A stretch of DNA of 5,132 nt from Deltaproteobacteria bacterium UBA6967 (GTDB taxonomy: Bacteria; SAR324; NAC60-12): positions 1 through 5,132 of the forward strand of contig DJYX01000037.1 in the NCBI GenBank assembly GCA_002450295.1. Reading direction: 5' to 3'. A model generated the notes under the pieces. That model saw only the letters and a program-made list of their open reading frames with translations, searched no databases and was not told the origin of the DNA. Shown piece by piece: positions 1 to 5,132 of this stretch (positions within the stretch are counted from its first letter, which is position 1; every line of letters starts with the position of its first letter). Position numbers and translations under genes: made by a program.

Positions 1-273
1 GAGGCTCAAGGTTTTTTCCAACTGCCTTCGTATTCTGCTGTGGAATTACTAGATCTCTGTGTCCAGCAGAATGCCAATGAATTGGAATCCTCTCGCTCAG
101 CCTGTTACGTTTTGGACAGTTCTTTAGAACGTGACATTTTCGGCAATGCTCAACAAAAAAACATCCGCTTCACTCCTCCTTACGCAAAAACTTGTCAGGG
201 AGCCGCACGGCAGATTCATGAGGCAGTTCGACGCTATCTAAAAAACAACCGGGATCTCTTTTTCACCCCATGA
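1..273 (+). CDS. 3' end of an unrecognised protein (partial at left edge)
   Basis: The reading frame is open from base 1 to a TGA at 271-273, giving about 90 residues of C-terminus. A GTG at base 40 could serve as a start, but the frame continues upstream without a stop and no Shine-Dalgarno sequence is evident before it, so a gene cut by the window edge is more likely. The visible part is soluble-looking, with no membrane segment. It has a mixed-charge stretch, a segment reading NIRFTPPYAKTCQGAARQIH, then a basic amphipathic helix (about EAVRRYLKNN) and the C-terminus DLFFTP. I do not recognise the family and assign no function. It lies 28 bp upstream of the NUDIX gene on the same strand, so the two may be co-transcribed. 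Codon use resembles its neighbours. That it is coding is fairly sure; its identity is unknown. Confidence 0.6.
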   Translation, partial: EAQGFFQLPSYSAVELLDLCVQQNANELESSRSACYVLDSSLERDIFGNAQQKNIRFTPPYAKTCQGAARQIHEAVRRYLKNNRDLFFTP

Positions 274-301
274 AAAGCTTCTGGTCAACGGTAATCACCT
301 C

Positions 302-952
302 ATGCTGCAACAAATTGAAGACCGACTGAGAGAGCATCATCCCTCTACCAACGATCTCGTTACGAACAGAGCCTCTGTTTTAATTCCCCTCAGTTTGTAT
401 CGGGGTGAGCCTTCCTTACTCTTGACAAAGCGATCTGCGGAGCTCCGAAGCTTTTCAGGACATGTATCTTTCCCAGGAGGCAAAAGGGATCAGGAAGACA
501 AATCAGATTATTTTACTTCTCTCAGGGAGAGTCGGGAGGAAGTTGGGCTAGAAAAAGAGCAGATTCGTTTTGTGGGAAAATTAGAGCAGATGCTTTCACC
601 TCATGGATGTTTGGTTTCGCCTTTTGTTGCAAGAATACCAAATCAATTTGAGCCAAAGATAAATGAGGCTGAAATCGAGAGCTGCTTCTGGGTTCCAATC
701 TCATTCTTCTTGGACCCTACACAGCATCAACTTCGACAACACCATGAGAAGCGACCATATCCTCACTTCACACATCACTTCCAATTCGAGGGATATCACA
801 TCTGGGGTATGACTGCGCTGATGATTCTTCGCTTGTTGGAACTGGGTCTCGGACACCAATCGATTCATCCGCTACATCATCCACGAGCCCCACATTGGAT
901 TGTGGCAGCTCAGAATCATCGAGAGACTTCTCTCAACCCGTCGGTTGCATAG
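302..952 (+). CDS. nudL: NUDIX hydrolase, CoA pyrophosphatase type (NudL/UPF0035 family)
   Basis: Predicted cytoplasmic NUDIX hydrolase of 216 aa. Family members cleave the diphosphate of coenzyme A (and CoA derivatives) to 3',5'-ADP and 4'-phosphopantetheine, using Mg2+ or Mn2+. The UPF0035 signature that marks the CoA-specific subgroup is visible at residues 40-60 (LLTKRS, then R, G and FPGG at the expected spacing). It runs into the NUDIX box: GGKRDQED at 59-66 and RESREEVGL at 75-83, where the paired glutamates E79/E80 are the expected metal ligands. Downstream family blocks are also present: NEAEIESCFWVP (121-132) and IWGMTALMILRLLEL (167-181). Length is slightly above the usual 190-210 aa because of a His-rich tail after about residue 185. 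The ATG at 302 has no strong Shine-Dalgarno sequence (GGTAA nearby), but no better in-frame start exists. Substrate is inferred from the family; other nucleotide diphosphates are possible. Confidence 0.92.
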   Translation: MLQQIEDRLREHHPSTNDLVTNRASVLIPLSLYRGEPSLLLTKRSAELRSFSGHVSFPGGKRDQEDKSDYFTSLRESREEVGLEKEQIRFVGKLEQMLSPHGCLVSPFVARIPNQFEPKINEAEIESCFWVPISFFLDPTQHQLRQHHEKRPYPHFTHHFQFEGYHIWGMTALMILRLLELGLGHQSIHPLHHPRAPHWIVAAQNHRETSLNPSVA

Positions 953-1112
953 CTTCTCGAAGAGCCAATTCCCAGCCAGGATTGACTGGTATAGGCTTTG
1001 ACGTTTGTGAGTGCCTCTGCAAATTCTTTGGACGATGACTCAATTGCACATAATCCCTGACCTGCAGAGCAGATTCCAAGAGCCGAAATTCTAAATTCCA
1101 ATCTTGACGCAT
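933..1112 (-). CDS. Candidate small protein, 59 aa, unrecognised
   Basis: A minus-strand frame starts at ATG (complement of 1110-1112) and ends at TGA (complement of 933-935). It is preceded by GGAG placed 5 bases before the ATG, a better ribosome site than any of the plus-strand genes here has. The product has an N-terminal amphipathic, probably helical stretch (NLEFRLLESALQVRDYVQL), a polar middle with SHRPKN and SQTSKP, and a C-terminal PGWELALREAM segment. There is no signal peptide, membrane segment or cysteine. Codon choice is compatible with the neighbours. Its 3' end overlaps the last 20 bases of the convergent nudL gene. Upstream, the frame is open to about 1163 but has only TTG-type starts, so the ATG is preferred. 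A second minus-strand frame covers much of the same DNA, which lowers confidence. I do not recognise the family; chance openness in a short gap is the alternative. Confidence 0.4.
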   Translation of the reverse strand: MRQDWNLEFRLLESALQVRDYVQLSHRPKNLQRHSQTSKPIPVNPGWELALREAMQPTG

Positions 1113-1135
1113 ATTTTCTCCATGTCCAAGGTGGC

Positions 1136-1164
1136 TTGGCAAAGTTTTTTGGCCATGGCAAAAT
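1136..1164 (+). promoter_or_regulatory. Candidate sigma70 promoter for the VWA-TPR/batD operon
   Basis: TTGGCA at 1136-1141 matches the -35 consensus at five of six positions. It is followed after 17 bp by CAAAAT at 1159-1164, which matches the -10 consensus at four of six. This would leave a leader of roughly 45-50 bases before the ATG at 1219. A second, weaker pair is TTGAAA (1179-1184) and TTTACT (1203-1208) with an 18-bp spacer; that one would start transcription almost at the ATG. Both are consensus matches by eye in AT-rich DNA, so this is tentative. Confidence 0.3.
1148..1163. repeat. Near-palindrome centred on GCCATGGC, possible operator
   Basis: The 16-base stretch TTTGGCCATGGCAAAA is symmetrical about position 1155/1156 apart from one mismatched pair beside the GCCATGGC core. 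It lies in the spacer and -10 region of the candidate promoter, where a dimeric repressor could act. The motif TGGCAAA within it (1156-1162) repeats 1137-1143, 19 bp away. No known regulator is assigned. Confidence 0.25.
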
Positions 1165-1177
1165 TATCGGTAATTTT
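1160..1177. repeat. AT-rich inverted repeat upstream of the Bat genes
   Basis: AAAATTA (1160-1166) and TAATTTT (1171-1177) are perfect 7-base inverted arms around TCGG, and the right arm merges into a T run to 1180. It could act as a weak hairpin terminator for plus-strand readthrough, a protein-binding site, or simply be AT-rich promoter DNA. The all-AT stem makes a strong terminator unlikely. Confidence 0.3.
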
Positions 1178-1218
1178 TTTGAAAACTTGCGTCGTCTTTT
1201 GATTTACTGACTTCATCA

Positions 1219-3165
1219 ATGGAAATTCCTGCTCTTTTAGAGTTTCATTTCCTCAGAGTAGAGTGGCTCTGGTTGCTACCTCTTTGGGGGGTAATATTGT
1301 GGTTCCTTCCAAAAATCCAAAGTTCCCAGATTGATTGGGCGCAATGGATCTCTCCTCCTCTCCAGCGCTTGTTGATTGTATCTTCCCAAATCAGCCAACA
1401 CCGAAAAAAGCAGCTTCAAGTTGGCTTTGCTCTGATCTGGGTTCTAAGCACACTTGCCCTGGCGGGACCAGCTTGGGAACGTCTTCCTCAACCACTGCTG
1501 GTTCGCGATCAGGCTCGAGTAATTCTGCTTGATCTTTCCTATTCAATGCTGGCCACAGATTTACAACCAAATCGATTGGAACGGGCACGATACAAAATTG
1601 AGGATCTCCTAAATCGATTTCAGGAAGGCCAAACAGCAATTGTGCTGTACGCGGGTGATGCCCATACGCTAGTCCCCTTGACTGAGGATGTAGAGACAAT
1701 CCGTACTTTATTGCCCTCTCTTCATCCCAGCCTGATGCCTGTTCGTGGGAGTCGGCCAGACCTAGCCTTTGAAAATGTGATTGAAATGCTGAATCAAGTT
1801 GATATCCAAAATAGCCATTTGGTTTGGATTACTGATGGGATCGATGATCAGCAAGTCAAGCCACTTCAAAACCTTTTGTCATCACAGAGGCACAAACTAA
1901 CTGTCCTCGCAGTTGGAACTCCTAGCGGGGCCCCCATTGTTTTGGAAAAAGGCAATTATCTGAAGGATACCAACAATAACATTGTCATTCCTCAGCTGGA
2001 CTTGGCTCCCTTGAAAGCTGTAGCCGAAACCCTAGGTGGTCAGGTTCTGCCTGTGCAATATGACGATAGCGATCTGGACCGGCTAGTTGCATTTGAAGAA
2101 AAGGATCAGGGCTTTCAGGAACAAGAGGAGGAACTCACGACTGATCGCTGGAGAGAAGAAGGACCATGGTTGTTTGTTTTATTACTACCCTTGGTAGCTC
2201 TGATCTTCCGGAGAGGATGGCTCTTTGTGCTTGTCCTGACAAGTTGGCCATCATTGAGTCAAGCATGGGAGTGGAGAGAGCTTTTCATCAATGACAATCA
2301 ACGTGCCTATGAACTTCTGGAAGAAGGTCAAGCCGCTAAAGCAGCACAGACTTTTAATGACTCTACGTGGCAAGGAATCGCTGCCTACAAGGCTCAGGAA
2401 TATGAAGAAGCTCTACAATATTGGTCAAATGAAGAAAGTCCAATAACGTCCTACAATCGAGGGAATGCACTTGCACGAAATGGAAAACTTCCTGAGGCCC
2501 TTGAAGCGTATGATCAGGCTTTAGCTGCTGAACCAGACTGGGAGGATGCCCAATTCAACAGAGATCTTGTGGCAAAGCTACTGGATTCACAACAAAAGCA
2601 ATTTCAAGAAGACAAGTCATCTGGAGGCAATCCAAACCGACCAGAAGAAGGTGAAGAAGATTCGCAGGAACAGCCTGATCAGTCTGCATCCTCAGGAGAT
2701 CCAACTGAACAAAATCAGCTGCCAGAAAATAATGACGCAGCGAATGGAGACTCTGCGCAAAACAATCAAAAGTCTGCGGAACAAGTCCCAAAACCTGATG
2801 ATATTCAAGGATCAGAAGATTCTACAGGGCAGCTAAGTGAACAAAACTCTGATCAAAAGAATACAGGTTCAGCTAGTGGCAAAGAGACTACTGATTCCGA
2901 GAATCAAGAGATAACCGGACAGAAAGAATCACAGAAAAATCTACTGACTCCTGAAGAAGGAAATGAAAGCGAGAAAGAAGAGCAATCAGATCAAGCAGCA
3001 GCTTATCTCAAAGGAAATGAGAATGAAGAGCAACAACAAACGCTTCAACAATGGCTTCGAAAAGTTCCTGATGATCCCGGGCAACTACTTCGAAATAAGA
3101 TGCGCTTGGAGAGTCTTCGTCGAAGACAGGCTTCGGAATTAAATCACGAAACAGATTTTTGGTAA
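1219..3165 (+). CDS. batB: VWA domain/TPR membrane protein (BatB-BatC fusion type)
   Basis: A 648-aa inner-membrane protein of the Bat (aerotolerance/stress) family, exact function unknown. The N-terminus (LEFHFLRVEWLWLLPLW) is the typical BatA/BatB start. Membrane segments lie at about 16-30, 66-83, 317-330 and 334-349. Between them is a VWA domain (about 97-290) with an intact metal site: D105-L-S107-Y-S109, probably T155 in PLTED, and D206 in ITDG. After the last segment come TPR-like repeats: a first at about 379-405 (G386, A398) and a clear one at 408-440 (G415, A427, Y431, A434, P439). Next is a low-complexity Gln/Glu/Ser/Asp/Asn linker (about 458-608), then a conserved-looking tail, WLRKVPDDPGQLLRNK (612-627). 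This joins what other bacteria encode as BatB and BatC, a known gammaproteobacterial fusion. ATG 1219 is the first possible start after an in-frame stop at 1180-1182 and has no clear Shine-Dalgarno sequence. batD follows after 4 bp. Confidence 0.9.
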   Translation: MEIPALLEFHFLRVEWLWLLPLWGVILWFLPKIQSSQIDWAQWISPPLQRLLIVSSQISQHRKKQLQVGFALIWVLSTLALAGPAWERLPQPLLVRDQARVILLDLSYSMLATDLQPNRLERARYKIEDLLNRFQEGQTAIVLYAGDAHTLVPLTEDVETIRTLLPSLHPSLMPVRGSRPDLAFENVIEMLNQVDIQNSHLVWITDGIDDQQVKPLQNLLSSQRHKLTVLAVGTPSGAPIVLEKGNYLKDTNNNIVIPQLDLAPLKAVAETLGGQVLPVQYDDSDLDRLVAFEEKDQGFQEQEEELTTDRWREEGPWLFVLLLPLVALIFRRGWLFVLVLTSWPSLSQAWEWRELFINDNQRAYELLEEGQAAKAAQTFNDSTWQGIAAYKAQEYEEALQYWSNEESPITSYNRGNALARNGKLPEALEAYDQALAAEPDWEDAQFNRDLVAKLLDSQQKQFQEDKSSGGNPNRPEEGEEDSQEQPDQSASSGDPTEQNQLPENNDAANGDSAQNNQKSAEQVPKPDDIQGSEDSTGQLSEQNSDQKNTGSASGKETTDSENQEITGQKESQKNLLTPEEGNESEKEEQSDQAAAYLKGNENEEQQQTLQQWLRKVPDDPGQLLRNKMRLESLRRRQASELNHETDFW

Positions 3166-3169
3166 AAAT

Positions 3170-4849
3170 ATGCGTTGGTTGCTTGGTTTATTCCTACTGA
3201 TGATGTTTAGCCATCAAACCGTATTTGCAGCCCTGAGTTCATGGGTCCAAGGGGATGTGTTTGTACAAGGAGAAGCCTTTGAACTGATTGTTGAAGCCGA
3301 AGAAGATGGAGATTTACAGATCCCTGAAATGGATGGACTAAAAATCCTGAGTCGGAGCACTCAAAGCCAAACGTCCATCATCAATGGCAGTATTTCCAAA
3401 GCACATCGCTGGATTTTTACCATTTTGCCGAACCAGGCTGGAGTCCTTAGAATTCCTCCCTTTCAACTAGGGAACGAACAGACGGAGGAAATCCAACTGG
3501 AGATCGCTGATCGCAAGAGTCACCAAATGGCTCTGCCAATTGAGATAGCCGCCCGGGTCGAACCACGACAAGTCTATCCGCAGCAGCAGCTGGTTTTGGA
3601 AATTCGCCTAGAACGAGGAATTCTGGTTGAAAACGAGAGCCTGACACCACCAGACCTGCCCAACGTTCCTGTCAAATTGCTGGATCAGCAAAATGAACAG
3701 CAAGTGCGGAATGGCCGCCGACTTAACGTCACCACCCTACGATACGCGATCTTTCCACAAGAAAGTGGGAATCTAGAAATTCCAGCCTTAACTTATCAGG
3801 GAGAAGCGATCCTGGCTTCTAAAGGGCAAAGCCTATTTCAGGGTCTGAATCGGCATCTTGGAGCCAAAACCCAGCGAGTAGTCTTGCAAACGCCCTCTCA
3901 ACAAGTTCGAGTTACCCCGGTCCCAAGGGATGCACAAGGATGGTGGCTGCCAGCTCAGGAAATGGTGCTCCAAGAACAATGGGATCCCAACCCACCTGTC
4001 TTTCGTGTTGGAGATTCAGTTTCTCGGCAGATTCGATTGCGGGCAACTGGGCTACTTGGAGAGCAACTCTCTGAGTGGAACATGAGCATGCCAGAATCAC
4101 TCAAGATCTATTCTGATCCAGCGGAGGTGAAAACAAGCAATGACAATCACTGGGTGACCGGAGAACGATTCCAAAGTTTTGCCTTGGTTCCAACAAAACC
4201 AGGGAAAATAAAGCTACCTGCTATCGAAATCAATTGGTGGAACTTACAAACCAATCAACCCCAAGTTGCACGACTACCAGAAAGGACTATTGAAGTTTTG
4301 CCTGCTGCCCTTGCACCAACCCAACTCCAACCCCTTGATACAACGGTGACGACATCCACTGCGGAGCGCTCAGCTACGCAAGAGATGAATACCGATAGTT
4401 GGCTTTGGCAATCGATTAGTGCTGTTCTACTGGCACTTTGGACCGGGACAATAGGTCTCTGGTTCTGGACTGCTAAAACCCAATCAGCCAAGCCAAATAA
4501 TGCACCGAAGGCCTCACAGGAGGAATCACCAAAAGTTCGTCAAGCCTACAAGGATGCTTTGGATGCGCTGCGAAGTGGCAATGCCCTCCGCAGTAGAAGT
4601 GCGCTCATGAGCTGGCTTCGCTCGTGGCATCCTTCGCCTAAACCTAGCTGGACGGATCTCTGTAGCGAATTTCCGGATGCTCAAACCATTTTGAAAGACT
4701 TGGATCGTTACTGTTATGGAAAAGATTCTCGTCACTGGGATCCCTCAGGTTTGCTAAACTGGCTCTGTGAACTTCCAGCAAATCCCACAAAAGAAGAACC
4801 GCTTAGCACACCTGAATCTGAACGCCTTTGGTGGCGCAAGTCCGCATGA
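3170..4849 (+). CDS. batD: BatD family protein
   Basis: A 559-aa BatD protein, linked in other bacteria to oxygen or envelope stress tolerance; no enzymatic activity is known. A signal peptide is visible (residues 1-20, hydrophobic core LLGLFLLMMF, likely cleavage after VFA). A long beta-rich periplasmic region (about 21-408) follows, then one transmembrane helix at 411-433 and a cytoplasmic tail of about 125 residues. Family blocks include GEAFELIVEA (34-43), QTSIINGSISKAHRWIF (67-83), FRVGDSVSRQIRLRATGL (278-295) and ALVPTKPGKIKLPAIEINWW (338-357). The cytoplasmic tail holds a helical region (455-535) with repeated Trp and Leu, typical of gammaproteobacterial BatD. Length is normal for the family. 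Start: ATG 3170, only 4 bp after the VWA-TPR stop, with a weak GGTAA upstream, so translation is probably coupled. It overlaps the next gene by ATGA. It probably partners the VWA-TPR protein in the membrane. Confidence 0.93.
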   Translation: MRWLLGLFLLMMFSHQTVFAALSSWVQGDVFVQGEAFELIVEAEEDGDLQIPEMDGLKILSRSTQSQTSIINGSISKAHRWIFTILPNQAGVLRIPPFQLGNEQTEEIQLEIADRKSHQMALPIEIAARVEPRQVYPQQQLVLEIRLERGILVENESLTPPDLPNVPVKLLDQQNEQQVRNGRRLNVTTLRYAIFPQESGNLEIPALTYQGEAILASKGQSLFQGLNRHLGAKTQRVVLQTPSQQVRVTPVPRDAQGWWLPAQEMVLQEQWDPNPPVFRVGDSVSRQIRLRATGLLGEQLSEWNMSMPESLKIYSDPAEVKTSNDNHWVTGERFQSFALVPTKPGKIKLPAIEINWWNLQTNQPQVARLPERTIEVLPAALAPTQLQPLDTTVTTSTAERSATQEMNTDSWLWQSISAVLLALWTGTIGLWFWTAKTQSAKPNNAPKASQEESPKVRQAYKDALDALRSGNALRSRSALMSWLRSWHPSPKPSWTDLCSEFPDAQTILKDLDRYCYGKDSRHWDPSGLLNWLCELPANPTKEEPLSTPESERLWWRKSA

Positions 4850-5132
4850 GCAGTGCGCTACTGTTCAGTGGATTCGTTGGATTACTCGTTCTGCAACGCT
4901 TTTGGGAACTCAAGCGGAGCCAGCAAAACATCAAAATTTTGCTGGAAAGTGGTGGTGAGGAGTTTTTTCCGAGACATTATCCAGTAATGGTTGCTCTGCA
5001 TAGTGGCTGGATACTATCGATGCTCTTGGAAGTTTGGATCCTGGATAGGGAATTTTCATGGCAACTCGCTGGGCCATCAATGATTCTTGTCATCATCGGG
5101 CAGGGTCTTCGCTATCATGCCATTTTGACTTT
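4846..5132 (+). CDS. ICMT/YpbQ family membrane methyltransferase (partial at right edge)
   Basis: The frame opens at ATG 4846, overlapping the batD stop (ATGA), and stays open to the window end, giving 95 residues. Hydrophobic segments lie at about 3-17, 47-66 and 74-92. Between the first two is the block LQRFWELKRSQQNIKILLES (16-35) followed by HYPVMVALHSGW (44-55). This matches the N-terminal pattern I know from bacterial isoprenylcysteine carboxyl methyltransferase-like proteins (usually RxxELxxSxxNxxxLLxxG, then HYPxMVxLH). These are small polytopic enzymes that use S-adenosylmethionine; bacterial members need not act on prenylcysteine. In Bacillus subtilis the relative BpsB/YpbQ O-methylates alkylpyrones made by a type III polyketide synthase. 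The C-terminal cofactor-binding half lies beyond the window, so activity cannot be judged. The 4-bp overlap suggests coupling to batD, though this may be only a compact gene arrangement. Confidence 0.75.
   Translation, partial: MSSALLFSGFVGLLVLQRFWELKRSQQNIKILLESGGEEFFPRHYPVMVALHSGWILSMLLEVWILDREFSWQLAGPSMILVIIGQGLRYHAILT

Larger units (their letters stand above)
953..1218. other. Intergenic gap between nudL and the Bat genes
   Basis: No plus-strand gene fits in this 266-bp stretch. The left part (to about 1112) may encode the small minus-strand protein listed separately. The right part (about 1126-1218) is AT-rich and carries a promoter-like pair, a short hairpin (CCAAG-GTGG-CTTGG at 1126-1139), inverted repeats and a direct TGGCAAA repeat. 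No GC-rich hairpin followed by a T run was found just after the nudL stop, so a rho-independent terminator there is not supported. Confidence 0.6.

Noticed and set aside
270..329. 19-codon frame starting with ATGA at the stop of the first gene
   Set aside because: It overlaps the nudL start in another frame, is very short and has no ribosome site; the overlap is probably chance.
1015..1069. CTCTGC/GCAGAG inverted repeat as a terminator for nudL
   Set aside because: The arms are only 6 bases with a loop of over 40 and no T run follows, so it does not look like a terminator.
916..1161. 81-codon minus-strand frame across the intergenic gap
   Set aside because: It overlaps the better candidate at 933-1112, has no good ribosome site and runs 37 bases into nudL.
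1391..1699. 102-codon minus-strand frame
   Set aside because: It lies opposite the VWA domain, whose metal-site motifs fix the coding strand; no start context or family similarity supports it.
2546..2836. 96-codon plus-strand frame inside the VWA-TPR gene
   Set aside because: It is a shifted reading of the A-rich low-complexity linker; the real frame has family domains on both sides.
1219..4849. VWA plus partner gene as a defence system (for example a TerY or MoxR-VWA type module)
   Set aside because: The domain order, membrane segments and BatD neighbour match the Bat stress-tolerance family; no nuclease, ATPase or other effector is present.
4767..4958. 63-codon plus-strand frame across the batD end
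   Set aside because: It overlaps both the batD tail and the ICMT-family start, which are each supported by family patterns.

Overview
The window looks like chromosomal DNA from a Gram-negative bacterium, most likely a gammaproteobacterium with mid-range GC. The inference rests on a VWA protein fused to a TPR/acidic tail that ends in a PDDPGxLLRxK-type motif, followed directly by a BatD protein; this is the arrangement I know from gammaproteobacterial Bat (aerotolerance) loci. The genus cannot be told from this sequence.

Left part (1-952, + strand): the 3' end of a gene I do not recognise (1-273), then a complete NUDIX hydrolase of the CoA pyrophosphatase (NudL/UPF0035) type (302-952). The two are 28 bp apart and co-directional.

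Middle (953-1218): a 266-bp gap. Its left two thirds may hold an unrecognised 59-aa reading frame on the minus strand (933-1112) with a good Shine-Dalgarno sequence. Its right end is AT-rich, with inverted and direct repeats and a sigma70-like promoter reading toward the Bat genes. I see no convincing terminator after the NUDIX gene.

Right part (1219-5132, + strand): a tight operon-like run. The VWA-TPR membrane protein (BatB/BatC fusion, 648 aa) is followed after 4 bp by batD (559 aa). batD overlaps by 4 bp (ATGA) a membrane protein of the isoprenylcysteine carboxyl methyltransferase (ICMT/YpbQ) family that runs off the window. The VWA-TPR protein and BatD probably form an envelope complex: a VWA metal-site domain anchored in the inner membrane, and a large periplasmic BatD ectodomain with a single membrane anchor. 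Their usual partners (MoxR AAA+ ATPase, DUF58 protein, BatA) are not upstream in this window, so the Bat locus is split, reduced or rearranged here.

Most of the window is ordinary conserved coding sequence. The points most worth checking are the missing upstream Bat partners, the candidate minus-strand small gene, and the coupling of an ICMT-family enzyme to batD. I found no CRISPR array, tRNA, rRNA, insertion sequence or clear new defence system.
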